Origin: CAMBDR01 sp046597185
Lineage (GTDB): Bacteria > Pseudomonadota > Gammaproteobacteria > Burkholderiales > Burkholderiaceae_D
Assembly: GCA_046597185.1 (NCBI GenBank)
Contig: JBKJLF010000428.1
Coordinates: 1 to 13,392 of the forward strand
Length of the DNA: 13,392 nucleotides
Direction of reading: 5' to 3'
In this document: positions 7,901-13,392 of the stretch, piece by piece
How the letters are laid out: every line of letters starts with the position of its first letter
Position numbering within the stretch: the stretch's first letter is position 1
Notes under the pieces: model-generated
What the model was told of the DNA's origin: nothing
The model's database searches: none
What the model saw: the letters and a program-made list of their open reading frames with translations, nothing else
Made by a program: the position numbers and the translations under genes

Positions 7901-9504
7901 AAGCCGAATTTGCCTTCTTTTTGGCGCAACCGGAACAGCTTGCCGACAGCAGGCGGCGCTTTGCACTCAGCGCAGACGATTTTAAGCGGATCAACCCCAA
8001 TACACTCACTTGCCCGATTTTTCGCTCGCACAAAGATGCGGAATTGACGCGAGAAATTTATGCACGAGTGCCCGTGTTGATCCGTGAGGCGCAAGGTAGC
8101 GAGCCGGAATGTAATCCTTGGGGCATATCGTTCATGAGAATGTTTGATATGGCAACCGATAGCCACTTATTCAAAAACAAACCCGCATGCGATTGCCTGC
8201 CCCTGTATGAAGCCAAGATGATTCATTTGTTTGATCACCGCTGGGCAAGTTATTCGGTGGCAGACGGCAAAGACGTGGTGGCGAATGTACCGCTGGCATC
8301 GAAACAAGATGCAGCGTTTGGGTTGACGCCGCGCTATTGGTTGAAAACAGCAGAAATTGAACAGCGCCTAACTGACAAAGGCTGGTCACGCCCATGGCTG
8401 ATGGGTTGGCGGGATATTACTAATGCTACGAACGAAAGAACGGTAGTCGCATCTGTTTTGCCTTGCGTGGCTACCGCAGACACTTTGCTGGTGATGATGC
8501 CAGACCCAAAACACGGGCCGCGCTTGGCTGGTTTATTGGCAGATCAATGCGCCTTGGTGCATGACTTTATCGCCCGGCAAAAAGTCGGTGGCGTGCATTT
8601 GAAGTATCACGTCAAAAAACAAATCACAACCTTACCGCCAGAAGCCTATGACGAAGCTGCCTTGGCCTTTATTGTGCCGCGTGTACTGGAACTGACTTAC
8701 ACCGCTAATGAAATGAAACCGTGGGCGCAAGATTTGGGCTTTGATGGCGCACCCTTTGCGTTTGACCCTGAGCGCCGGGCGCAAATTCGCGCAGAGCTTG
8801 ACGCTTGGTACGCCCGTGCTTATGGGCTGAGTCGTGACGATTTGCACTACGTGCTTGATCCGGCAGAAGTCATGGGTGCGGAATATCCATCTGAAACTTT
8901 TCGCGGATTGAAAAAAAATGAAGAACGAGAGTTTGAGGGGGTATTTCGCACCGCAAAGCTAATCCTCCTTGAGTTTGACCGCATGGAAATTGCAAATGCG
9001 CTTGGTAAACCGTATGAAAGTCTGTTGGTTCCCCAACCTGGAACAGTAGCAGAATCAAGCTATTCAACAATGGGCATTCCACAAGACAAGGACGAGGGGC
9101 TATTGATCGGCTTGATCATGATTATGCTGCGCAATGCCAAATCGCTACCATTTGCACACCTTGGTTTTATCCTGAAGTACGGTTGGCAGCGTCTGGCGAA
9201 TGCAAACACACCGGAAAGTGATGATGGCAAAGAGTTTTTGCAGTATTGTGACTCTCATCGCGCATTGTTTGAACCAAGTCGTACAGAGCGCTTGAGCAAA
9301 TTCGTGCGATTGCTCGCATCAGAAAAGATTTTACGTCAGGACGGTGGCAGTCTTGTCTGGTTGGGTAATCCCAAGGTGCCAACAGGGATAGTCCTGGATT
9401 CTGCTGGCGAGGCCATCGCACCCGTATTGTTGCGACTGATTCAAGAGAAAACCACGGTAGCGGATGTCAATCAAGATGGGCAAATTTTAGCCAAACAGGC
9501 ATAG
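4918..9504 (+). CDS. drmMI: DrmMI-like N6-adenine DNA methylase (Eco57I/type IIG family) with extra C-terminal domain
   Basis: An S-adenosylmethionine-dependent adenine-N6 DNA methylase of 1528 aa counted from the ATG at 4918. The frame is open to 4807, but that part overlaps the helicase gene; the true start is uncertain (see the leader ORF entry). The N-terminal part contains ALVSNGKQLRLLRD, typical of this family. The catalytic core follows: motif X GSYYTP (505-510), motif I VIDPACGSGHF (546-556), motif IV NPPW (817-820), with a long helical insert between motifs I and IV. PLYEAKMIHLFDHRW near 1095-1109 marks the target-recognition region. I see no nuclease motif in the N-terminal part, so it probably modifies rather than cuts. 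The family core seems to end near residue 1360. The last 160 or so residues are an extension with winged-helix-like features. Base composition also turns more AT-rich from about 8880. In class 1 DISARM this enzyme marks host DNA. Methylase activity is well supported; the subfamily name less so. Confidence 0.85.
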   Translation: MRLIKNRQHPVLNLPTLRLEGGLFLPDQLEKAALGKASLQGEADYRIPKGLKQKDEYSRAFQIACAQWKHFAATLERQDRDAWQETCRFVQELLRDALGYHALTSVNGLLLAERHYPFSLQFAANLPIIIAPHTLALDTPDTRFAVTGAGQRSKSAFQLAQELLNASPDFQWALVSNGKQLRLLRDAASLTRPSYLEFDLQDMLASQRFAEFEMAWRLLHASRAGQKGETAHGSAVVVATQATQASQTARTDPCIWEIWRNEGQQEGSRVREGLREGVKQALLLLGNGFLQHPANDSLRRDLLEGRLSKDAYFQQLLRLVYRFIFLFTVEERGILHLEDDSAAAHAARRAYAEGYALARLRQRALQRRARNQFDDLWMSVRIVFRALAQGEARLALPALGGLFAPSQCPQLDAQSLTNASLLEVMRHLRWFSQSGSLAPVDYANMGPEELGSVYESLLELVPEIDMPARRFGFVGMATGAGSGIPGDESSTNETSTKGNARKTSGSYYTPDSLVQELIKSALDPVINARLAANPANPVEALLAIKVIDPACGSGHFLLAAARRLAERLASLRAEDGAIKPQDYRHALHEVIARCIFGVDRNPMALELARTALWLEGFASGLPLSFLNHHLLCGDALIGLSDLQQLRYGIPDAAFKPLAGDDRNLCKELAKANKAGLKAFAQAPKQLSLALEQEAGLATLQAIEAMPDTATAEVQAKEAAYEAFLQHARTSRLARAADLLVGAFLLPKPEGSVAEHLPNSSNLYLELFSEQGDVAPRERERIALQAAQQVCAAERVLHWPLAFVQVFARGGFDCVLANPPWERIKLQEEEFFASRNSMIAAAKNKAERGYRIDWLSQGMLARHLYPEQGHPPEEAAQEKALYAEFISARRSAEAASMLAHLKQEQGGRYPLTGVGDVNTYALFAETISQIVAKNGRAGFIVPTGIATDDSTKAYFAHIVQSGQLASLYDFENRDAIFPSVHRSYKFSLVTLGQAEQAEFAFFLAQPEQLADSRRRFALSADDFKRINPNTLTCPIFRSHKDAELTREIYARVPVLIREAQGSEPECNPWGISFMRMFDMATDSHLFKNKPACDCLPLYEAKMIHLFDHRWASYSVADGKDVVANVPLASKQDAAFGLTPRYWLKTAEIEQRLTDKGWSRPWLMGWRDITNATNERTVVASVLPCVATADTLLVMMPDPKHGPRLAGLLADQCALVHDFIARQKVGGVHLKYHVKKQITTLPPEAYDEAALAFIVPRVLELTYTANEMKPWAQDLGFDGAPFAFDPERRAQIRAELDAWYARAYGLSRDDLHYVLDPAEVMGAEYPSETFRGLKKNEEREFEGVFRTAKLILLEFDRMEIANALGKPYESLLVPQPGTVAESSYSTMGIPQDKDEGLLIGLIMIMLRNAKSLPFAHLGFILKYGWQRLANANTPESDDGKEFLQYCDSHRALFEPSRTERLSKFVRLLASEKILRQDGGSLVWLGNPKVPTGIVLDSAGEAIAPVLLRLIQEKTTVADVNQDGQILAKQA
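5635..5661 (+). repeat. Short 9-bp tandem repeat within the methylase gene
   Basis: ACCCAAGCC occurs twice in direct succession (5635-5643 and 5644-5652), followed by a degenerate third unit to 5661. It encodes TQATQASQT, a low-complexity linker in the N-terminal part. The unit is a whole number of codons, so copy changes would stay in frame. Confidence 0.6.
6383..6407 (+). repeat. Direct repeat in the linker before the methylase catalytic core
   Basis: CCAGCACCAA is present at 6383-6392 and 6398-6407, a 15-base period. It lies in a Gly/Ser/Thr-rich linker (residues about 475-500) just before motif X. It marks a flexible, probably length-variable joint between the N-terminal domain and the methylase core. 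Confidence 0.5.
8911..8918 (+). other. A8 tract, possible slippage site near the methylase core end
   Basis: The eight A residues are read AAA AAA AAT GAA in frame (residues 1332-1335). A -1 slip or one extra A gives AAA AAA AAA TGA, an immediate stop, yielding a 1334-residue protein without the C-terminal extension. One missing A gives a stop after about 15 further codons. The tract lies where base composition changes, shortly before the probable end of the family core. Slippage itself is not demonstrated; such tracts also occur by chance. Confidence 0.35.
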
Positions 9505-9514
9505 GGAAGCGAGC

Positions 9515-11521
9515 ATGGATGAGTTGATTCAACATTTGGCAAAAAAGCGCAGGGAAACACGGCTGTGGTTTGAACAGCTTGCGTTGTATTCTGAACCGAG
9601 CGTTGAGCATCATATCCGCACGATTTCATTTCGCCGTGGCGTGAACATTATTTGGGCGCATGAGCCGGATGAAAAAAGTACTTCCGTCGGCTTTCACGCT
9701 GCTGGTCATGGGGTGGGAAAAAGCTCGCTTTGTATGTTGTTGCGGTATTGCTTGGGCGATAGCGGCAAAGCGATTGACCGCATGTTGGACGAAGTTTGTA
9801 CCGAATTTGGGCTGGGTGGGGTCGCGGCGGTGGTGCATATTGGAAGTGAAGTGTTTACGGTATTTCGCTACTTCAATTCTTTAAAGGGTGGTTTTGTTGC
9901 CCTCGGTCGGGATATTGAAAACTTGTTGGAAACCAAGGGCACGTTGTCATTCAAAGAATTTGCAATCCTGTTGGCCGACAAAATGATGTCCAAGGTGTCG
10001 CCAAAAAGAATTCCCGAAACCGGCCAAGATATTGAATGGAGTCATGTTTTAGCTTGGTTGGCCCGCGACCAAGGTGCCCGATTTATGGGCTTTTTTAATT
10101 GGCGCGAAGGTGAAGGCGTCGGTTTTCAGCGCGCAAAGCAAGACCCGCCAATCCTGATGCGCGCTGTATTGGGCTTGATGGGGACAAAGGAATCCGAGGT
10201 ATTGGCCCAGATTCGTAAGTTCACCCGCGATGAAGAAAAGGCAGCCGAAAAAATCGCAGAATTAGAAGCAGAGCCAAAATTGATCCAAAAACGGATCGAA
10301 TCCGAGTTGCGCGCTTGGCTAGGGGTTGCAGAAAGTCTGCCGATTAGGGTCGATGACCTGTTTAAGGAGTCAGTAGAAACCAAGCTGGCAGAGAAGAAAA
10401 ACGAGGCTGTTACAAAGCTGGCGAATCTGGAAAAACAGGCGGAAACGAAAGCAAGTGAAATAGTGGATTTGCGTGTAGAGGAAAAGGCGTTGGCAGCGGA
10501 GTTTAAAAAGCATGATGACGCCTTTAATTCCTGGAACACAGCATTGGGTGATAATGAGTCCAGCTTGAAAAAGCTGGCAGAGTTCAAGCATGAATTGCGA
10601 ACTAAGGCCGGACCTTGCGAACTGGGTGATGTGGCGTTTCAAGAGTGCAAGCACATCCAATTCAGAATCAACTCCAACAGTTTTCAAGATGGCAAGGATA
10701 AAAATACTCTGACAAGCGCCTTGGCTGAGTGCGCCAAGCGAGCACAGGATGCTCGCAAGCAAAAGGAAGCAGTTGCCGCGCCATTAGAACAAGTGAAGAA
10801 AAAACTTGAAACAGCCAAACGTGAGCATAGCGTGTTGACACACCAATGTGATCAAGCACGTTTTGATGTGGGCAGAGATAAAAATCTGCTGGCCGAATTG
10901 AAACGATGGGTGAAAAGCGCGGGCTCATCTGAAAATGATCAGCGCATCAAACAAGCACAGCAAGCACGAAAAGATATACAGCATAACCTTTCGTTAGCCA
11001 AGGTCGGGTTTGAGCAAATCAAGAACGCAAGGTCAGGGCGTGAAAATTCCTTGAGTGCTTTGACCGATATGTTGGCGCGGGCATTTTTCGCTAACGAGGC
11101 TGGCGGTGCATTGGTTCTGCGTGATGAAACCAAACCCTTCCGCATTTCATTGCGGGGTGGCGAAGCTTACCGGGTGCTGGAAGTGCTGTTGGGTGACTTG
11201 GTTTGCCTGCTTGATTCCAGTGACCCTGCCAGTGCGTTTCCCGGTCTGTTGATTCACGATTGCCCGAGAGAAGCGGATATGGGGCCACACCCTTACCGGG
11301 AATATTTGCGCTTGGTTGAAACTATTGATCGTGACGCTTTTGGCAACGACGCACCGTTTCAATACATCATCACCACCACCACTACGCCGCCACCGGAATC
11401 CATGCGAATAAAGCCTTATCTCATAGAAACCTTTGATCCAAGCCATGAAGACGGGCTGCTATTCAAAAAACGCTTCAAGGCATTTTCTCAGCAAGAGAAT
11501 TTAATGGCAGTTGATGCCTAG
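9515..11521 (+). CDS. SMC/ABC-type coiled-coil ATPase (DUF2326-like)
   Basis: A 668-aa protein with the layout of SMC/Rad50-like ATPases. Walker A GHGVGKSS is at 64-71. A long charged, helical, coiled-coil-like region spans about 230-520. The C-terminal ATPase half has a signature-like LRGGEAYRVLEVLLGD stretch (546-561) and Walker B FPGLLIHDCPREADM (575-589), with D582 and probable catalytic E586. In the middle of the coil, C368, C378 and H380 sit in a GPCELGDVAFQECKH segment, suggesting a metal-binding or turn element at the apex, loosely like a Rad50 hook. The start is well supported: AGGGAAG at 9503-9509, overlapping the methylase stop, is 5 bases before the ATG. Such ATPases with Walker B of the IHDxPRE type occur in defence loci, including ABC three-component systems. 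By analogy it could clamp, bridge or sense DNA. The ATPase fold is well supported; the DUF2326 assignment is from recall and the role is inferred. Confidence 0.75.
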   Translation: MDELIQHLAKKRRETRLWFEQLALYSEPSVEHHIRTISFRRGVNIIWAHEPDEKSTSVGFHAAGHGVGKSSLCMLLRYCLGDSGKAIDRMLDEVCTEFGLGGVAAVVHIGSEVFTVFRYFNSLKGGFVALGRDIENLLETKGTLSFKEFAILLADKMMSKVSPKRIPETGQDIEWSHVLAWLARDQGARFMGFFNWREGEGVGFQRAKQDPPILMRAVLGLMGTKESEVLAQIRKFTRDEEKAAEKIAELEAEPKLIQKRIESELRAWLGVAESLPIRVDDLFKESVETKLAEKKNEAVTKLANLEKQAETKASEIVDLRVEEKALAAEFKKHDDAFNSWNTALGDNESSLKKLAEFKHELRTKAGPCELGDVAFQECKHIQFRINSNSFQDGKDKNTLTSALAECAKRAQDARKQKEAVAAPLEQVKKKLETAKREHSVLTHQCDQARFDVGRDKNLLAELKRWVKSAGSSENDQRIKQAQQARKDIQHNLSLAKVGFEQIKNARSGRENSLSALTDMLARAFFANEAGGALVLRDETKPFRISLRGGEAYRVLEVLLGDLVCLLDSSDPASAFPGLLIHDCPREADMGPHPYREYLRLVETIDRDAFGNDAPFQYIITTTTTPPPESMRIKPYLIETFDPSHEDGLLFKKRFKAFSQQENLMAVDA

Positions 11522-11528
11522 TTATAAT
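11500..11528 (+). promoter_or_regulatory. Candidate internal promoter before the DUF3696 ATPase
   Basis: A perfect TATAAT lies at 11523-11528, immediately after the stop of the SMC-like gene. A weak -35 candidate, TTTAAT at 11500-11505, is 17 bases upstream. Transcription would begin near 11535 and leave a short leader with AGGAA at 11542-11546 before the ATG at 11553. The last operon gene may therefore have its own expression. The -10 match is strong but the -35 is poor. Confidence 0.4.
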
Positions 11529-11552
11529 TGATATTTAAATCAGGAACAAATC

Positions 11553-12881
11553 ATGCTCGGACATTTGAAGCTGGACAATTTTAAAATCTGGAAAAGCACC
11601 GGGACGTTGCGTTTGGCGCCCGTCACTTTGCTGCTCGGAACCAATTCCTCTGGTAAATCGAGCCTGATTCAAGCCCTGCTGCTGATTCGGCAAACCGTGC
11701 AAAGCAAGGATGAAAACCTGGATTTAAATCTTGGCAATCCTGATGATGGGGACTCTGTGACCTTGGGGCAATTTCGGGATGTGTTGTGTAGGCATGGTGA
11801 TTCTGACAAAGTAGGGATCGAGTTTCGTTGGTCTCAAAAGGGCGGCGATGGGCACGCTGCTATTTTTTCGGCACAATATGCTGGCAATGTGGATGGTGTG
11901 CCTGAGCTGGTATCGCTGCGCATCGGATTGGAGGCAAAAGAATTCGCGGTAGAGCGCAAAGCATCAGATACCTACACAGTTCGGATTCCAAACGTAGATG
12001 AATTGATTATCGTGGATCATACTGCCAGCCCGAAGCAATCCTTTGTTTTTCCAAGGAAATTTTTTCATTTGGTTGGTGAAGAGCCGGACGTTAATAACAT
12101 CAGCTTCAATCTTCGAGAAGAATTAAGCAGAATCATCTACCTTGGGCCAGTGCGCCGCTTGGCACAACGCGATTACATGTGGAACGGCAGAATGCCCGCT
12201 TCCATCAGCGACGATGGTGCCAAGGCAATTGATGTGTTGATTGCCGATGGCGTGGCGAGCGCCAAGGCGCGCAAAGAGGCGGCAGCATCCGGGCAGCCTG
12301 ATCCCTTTGAATTTAACACTAGCCTATTCATGGAGGTTGAGCATTGGTTACAGCGCATGGGCTTGGCCGATGCTATCACGGTGGAAGTCATTGGTCATTC
12401 AGCACGTTATGAATTGCTGATTCACCGCGATGGCGAAGTCTCAAATTTGAAGGATGTTGGCGTCGGCGTTGCCCAAGTATTACCCGTCATCGTGGCGGCT
12501 TTGTTTGCCAAACCAGGGCATATCGTCATTTTGGAAGAACCAGAAAGCCATCTGCACCCACTGGCACAGGCGGTGCTGGCCGAATTGTTTGCCGCTGTTA
12601 GCCGCGAGCGCGGGGTGCAGTTCATCGTCGAAACCCATTCAGAACACCTGTTTCGCCGCATGCAAACGCTGATGGCCAAGGGTGAGATTAGCCAACAGCA
12701 ATTGGCCATGTATTTCGTTTCGCGCCAAGGCAAAGAAGCGAAAATCGACGAATTACAAGCCGATGAGGTGGGCCGCATCAAAAATTGGCCGGATAAATTC
12801 TTTGGCGACGTACTGGGCGAAACCCGCGAACAAACCCGGCTGGCGTTTGAGCAGCAAAAGAAGGCAAGGAGTACGCCATAA
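11553..12881 (+). CDS. AAA/ABC-type ATPase with DUF3696-like C-terminus
   Basis: A 442-aa single-chain P-loop ATPase of the ABC/SMC-like AAA class. Walker A GTNSSGKSS lies at 29-37. YLGPVRRLAQRDY lies near 196-208. A signature-like DVGVGVAQVLPVI is at 301-313, Walker B IVILEEPESHLHP at 324-336, and a switch histidine H362 in ETHSEHLF. The C-terminus has NWPDKFFGDV (411-420), the short tail that defines DUF3696 proteins. All nucleotide-binding residues are present and no TOPRIM or nuclease domain is attached. Translation starts at an ATG with AGGAA 6 bases upstream, after a 31-base gap, the second largest in the operon. ATPases of this class occur alone or with effector genes in many defence loci. 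Here it may control the SMC-like ATPase or a lost downstream partner. Family call firm; role inferred. Confidence 0.8.
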   Translation: MLGHLKLDNFKIWKSTGTLRLAPVTLLLGTNSSGKSSLIQALLLIRQTVQSKDENLDLNLGNPDDGDSVTLGQFRDVLCRHGDSDKVGIEFRWSQKGGDGHAAIFSAQYAGNVDGVPELVSLRIGLEAKEFAVERKASDTYTVRIPNVDELIIVDHTASPKQSFVFPRKFFHLVGEEPDVNNISFNLREELSRIIYLGPVRRLAQRDYMWNGRMPASISDDGAKAIDVLIADGVASAKARKEAAASGQPDPFEFNTSLFMEVEHWLQRMGLADAITVEVIGHSARYELLIHRDGEVSNLKDVGVGVAQVLPVIVAALFAKPGHIVILEEPESHLHPLAQAVLAELFAAVSRERGVQFIVETHSEHLFRRMQTLMAKGEISQQQLAMYFVSRQGKEAKIDELQADEVGRIKNWPDKFFGDVLGETREQTRLAFEQQKKARSTP

Positions 12882-13086
12882 ACCACTTGGTCGATACCAA
12901 ATCGCAATGGCCCGTTAGAAGGTGTGGTCGTGCGCTACGACAGCGCAGAATGGTGCGAGGCCCGCGCCAAACTGGTACGTGCCGATTTCACGCAGGCCAT
13001 CGGCGAGCATTGGCGCAAGCGTGGCTTGGAATGGAATCGACTTGGGCAAACAATATCAGGATGAAACCAAGCACCGCGCCTTATAA
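12882..13086 (+). pseudogene. Frame-broken small gene after the DUF3696 ATPase
   Basis: Directly after the ATPase stop, coding-like sequence continues in changing frames. The frame that is in phase with the ATPase gene has good codon use from about 12915 to 13035 (it includes VVVRYDSAEWCEARAKLV and ADFTQAIGEHWRKRGLEW). It then loses sense and ends with TGA at 13062-13064. The +1 frame takes over near 13033 and reads GIDLGKQYQDETKHRAL to a TAA at 13084-13086. A further change may exist near the beginning, where another frame reads NHLVDTKSQWP after 12881. A possible start is the GTG at 12930 with AGAAGG 7 bases before it. The best explanation is one small gene, probably the operon's fifth, inactivated by indels or affected by sequencing errors. 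I do not recognise the protein family. Confidence 0.45.
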
Positions 13087-13195
13087 GGATATTCGTTCAT
13101 ATATCACCGTACCGCAATTTCCGGGTAGTCGCATCTATGTTGAAAATTTCTTTGCGCATGCCGAAATTAAGAAATTAATCCTTCCGCTGCATTAA
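13061..13195 (+). CDS. 44-codon hypothetical ORF, possibly a gene remnant
   Basis: The ATG at 13061 overlaps the TGA of the preceding frame (ATGA), followed by 44 codons and TAA. The second part, from about residue 10 (KDIRSYITVPQFPGSRIYVENFF and on), looks like real protein with AT-richer codons than the operon. The first nine residues are read from the broken gene in another frame. This may be the surviving 3' end of an older gene joined to the operon end near 13086, or a chance ORF. No family recognised. Confidence 0.25.
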   Translation: MKPSTAPYKDIRSYITVPQFPGSRIYVENFFAHAEIKKLILPLH

Positions 13196-13203
13196 GAAAA
13201 ATC

Positions 13204-13392
13204 ATGCTCGAATACCCCAGCCCTTTTTATAACCCGGATGTGGTGATGTATATGCTAAAACTGGTATACCCGGATGGGGATATTCAAATGGGTGGTTTTC
13301 AATTCAAGATACGGGATGCGAACTATCCGCATGCAGACGCATTACAAATGAGTGATGCTGATTTTGACCAGGGCGTAGCGGAAATGTTAGCG
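13204..13392 (+). CDS. Hypothetical protein, 3' end outside window
   Basis: From the ATG at 13204 the frame is open for 63 codons to the right edge, beginning MLEYPSPFYNPDVV. A purine-rich AAGAAAAA stretch ends 3 bases before the ATG and may act as a weak ribosome binding site. The visible residues include FQFKIRDANYPHADALQM and many acidic residues (SDADFDQ). There is no signal peptide or membrane segment. Composition is more AT-rich than the defence operon, suggesting it belongs to the flanking region. I do not recognise the family. Confidence 0.5.
   Translation, partial: MLEYPSPFYNPDVVMYMLKLVYPDGDIQMGGFQFKIRDANYPHADALQMSDADFDQGVAEMLA

Noticed and set aside
7555..8166. Minus-strand ORF of 203 codons
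   Set aside because: It is antisense to the methylase core and target-recognition region, with no motif and no ribosome binding site of note.
2036..9504. Canonical complete DISARM system
   Set aside because: Only the helicase and methylase match. drmA, drmB and drmC are absent from the window and replaced by other ATPases.
10126..10762. Minus-strand ORFs opposite the coiled-coil region
   Set aside because: Antisense of Lys/Glu-rich coiled coil gives Ser/Phe/Leu-rich open frames. There is no independent support.
4918..12881. BREX or classical type I/IIG restriction system
   Set aside because: No PglZ, BrxC, HsdR or HsdS-like protein is present, and the methylase has no visible PD-(D/E)XK motif, so it does not look like a self-contained type IIG enzyme.
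12887..13195. Single 102-codon ORF with TTG start
   Set aside because: Its first half is Arg-rich out-of-frame reading of better coding sequence in another frame. Only the part from about 13061-13086 onward looks like protein.
1..13392. CRISPR array, tRNA, rRNA, insertion sequence or strong rho-independent terminator
   Set aside because: No regularly spaced repeats, cloverleaf-like sequence, transposase motif or GC hairpin followed by a T run was found on reading either strand.

Overview
This window looks like part of a bacterial anti-phage defence island. The main operon is moderately GC-rich, prefers CAA, TTG and GCC codons, and is packed with few gaps, which suggests a proteobacterium (probably gamma or beta). 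The lineage is a guess from codon style, because no rRNA or housekeeping gene is present.

Left part (1-1766, minus strand): an AT-rich gene cut by the window edge. It has no stop codon for 588 codons. It encodes a STAND-type P-loop ATPase with an N-terminal PD-(D/E)XK (Cap4/DUF4297-like) nuclease motif, the architecture of Avs-like phage sensors. Positions 1767-2035 are a divergent intergenic region where composition switches from AT-rich to GC-rich. It holds a possible truncated ORF, a 13-bp direct repeat and weak promoter candidates.

Central part (2036-12881, plus strand): a four-gene operon. In order it encodes a DrmD-like SNF2-family helicase, a DrmMI-like N6-adenine DNA methylase of 1528 aa with an unusual C-terminal extension, an SMC/ABC-type coiled-coil ATPase of 668 aa, and an AAA/ABC-type ATPase of the DUF3696 class of 442 aa. 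The first two genes are the helicase-methylase pair of class 1 DISARM. The DISARM core genes drmA, drmB and drmC are absent from the window, and two unrelated P-loop ATPases occupy their place. My reading is a DISARM-related modification and defence system of non-canonical composition. The methylase would mark self DNA, the helicase would translocate on or process foreign DNA, and the two ATPases would sense or act. No nuclease is recognisable in the four genes.

Right part (12882-13392): the operon ends in a short coding stretch broken by frame changes (12882-13086), then a 44-codon ORF that may be a remnant. A further unrecognised gene starts at 13204 and runs off the right edge. No tRNA, rRNA, CRISPR array or transposase was seen.

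The points most worth checking are the helicase-methylase-SMC-DUF3696 combination, the extra methylase C-terminal domain and the A8 tract in front of it, the uncertain methylase start, the broken gene at the operon end, and the divergent nuclease-STAND gene.
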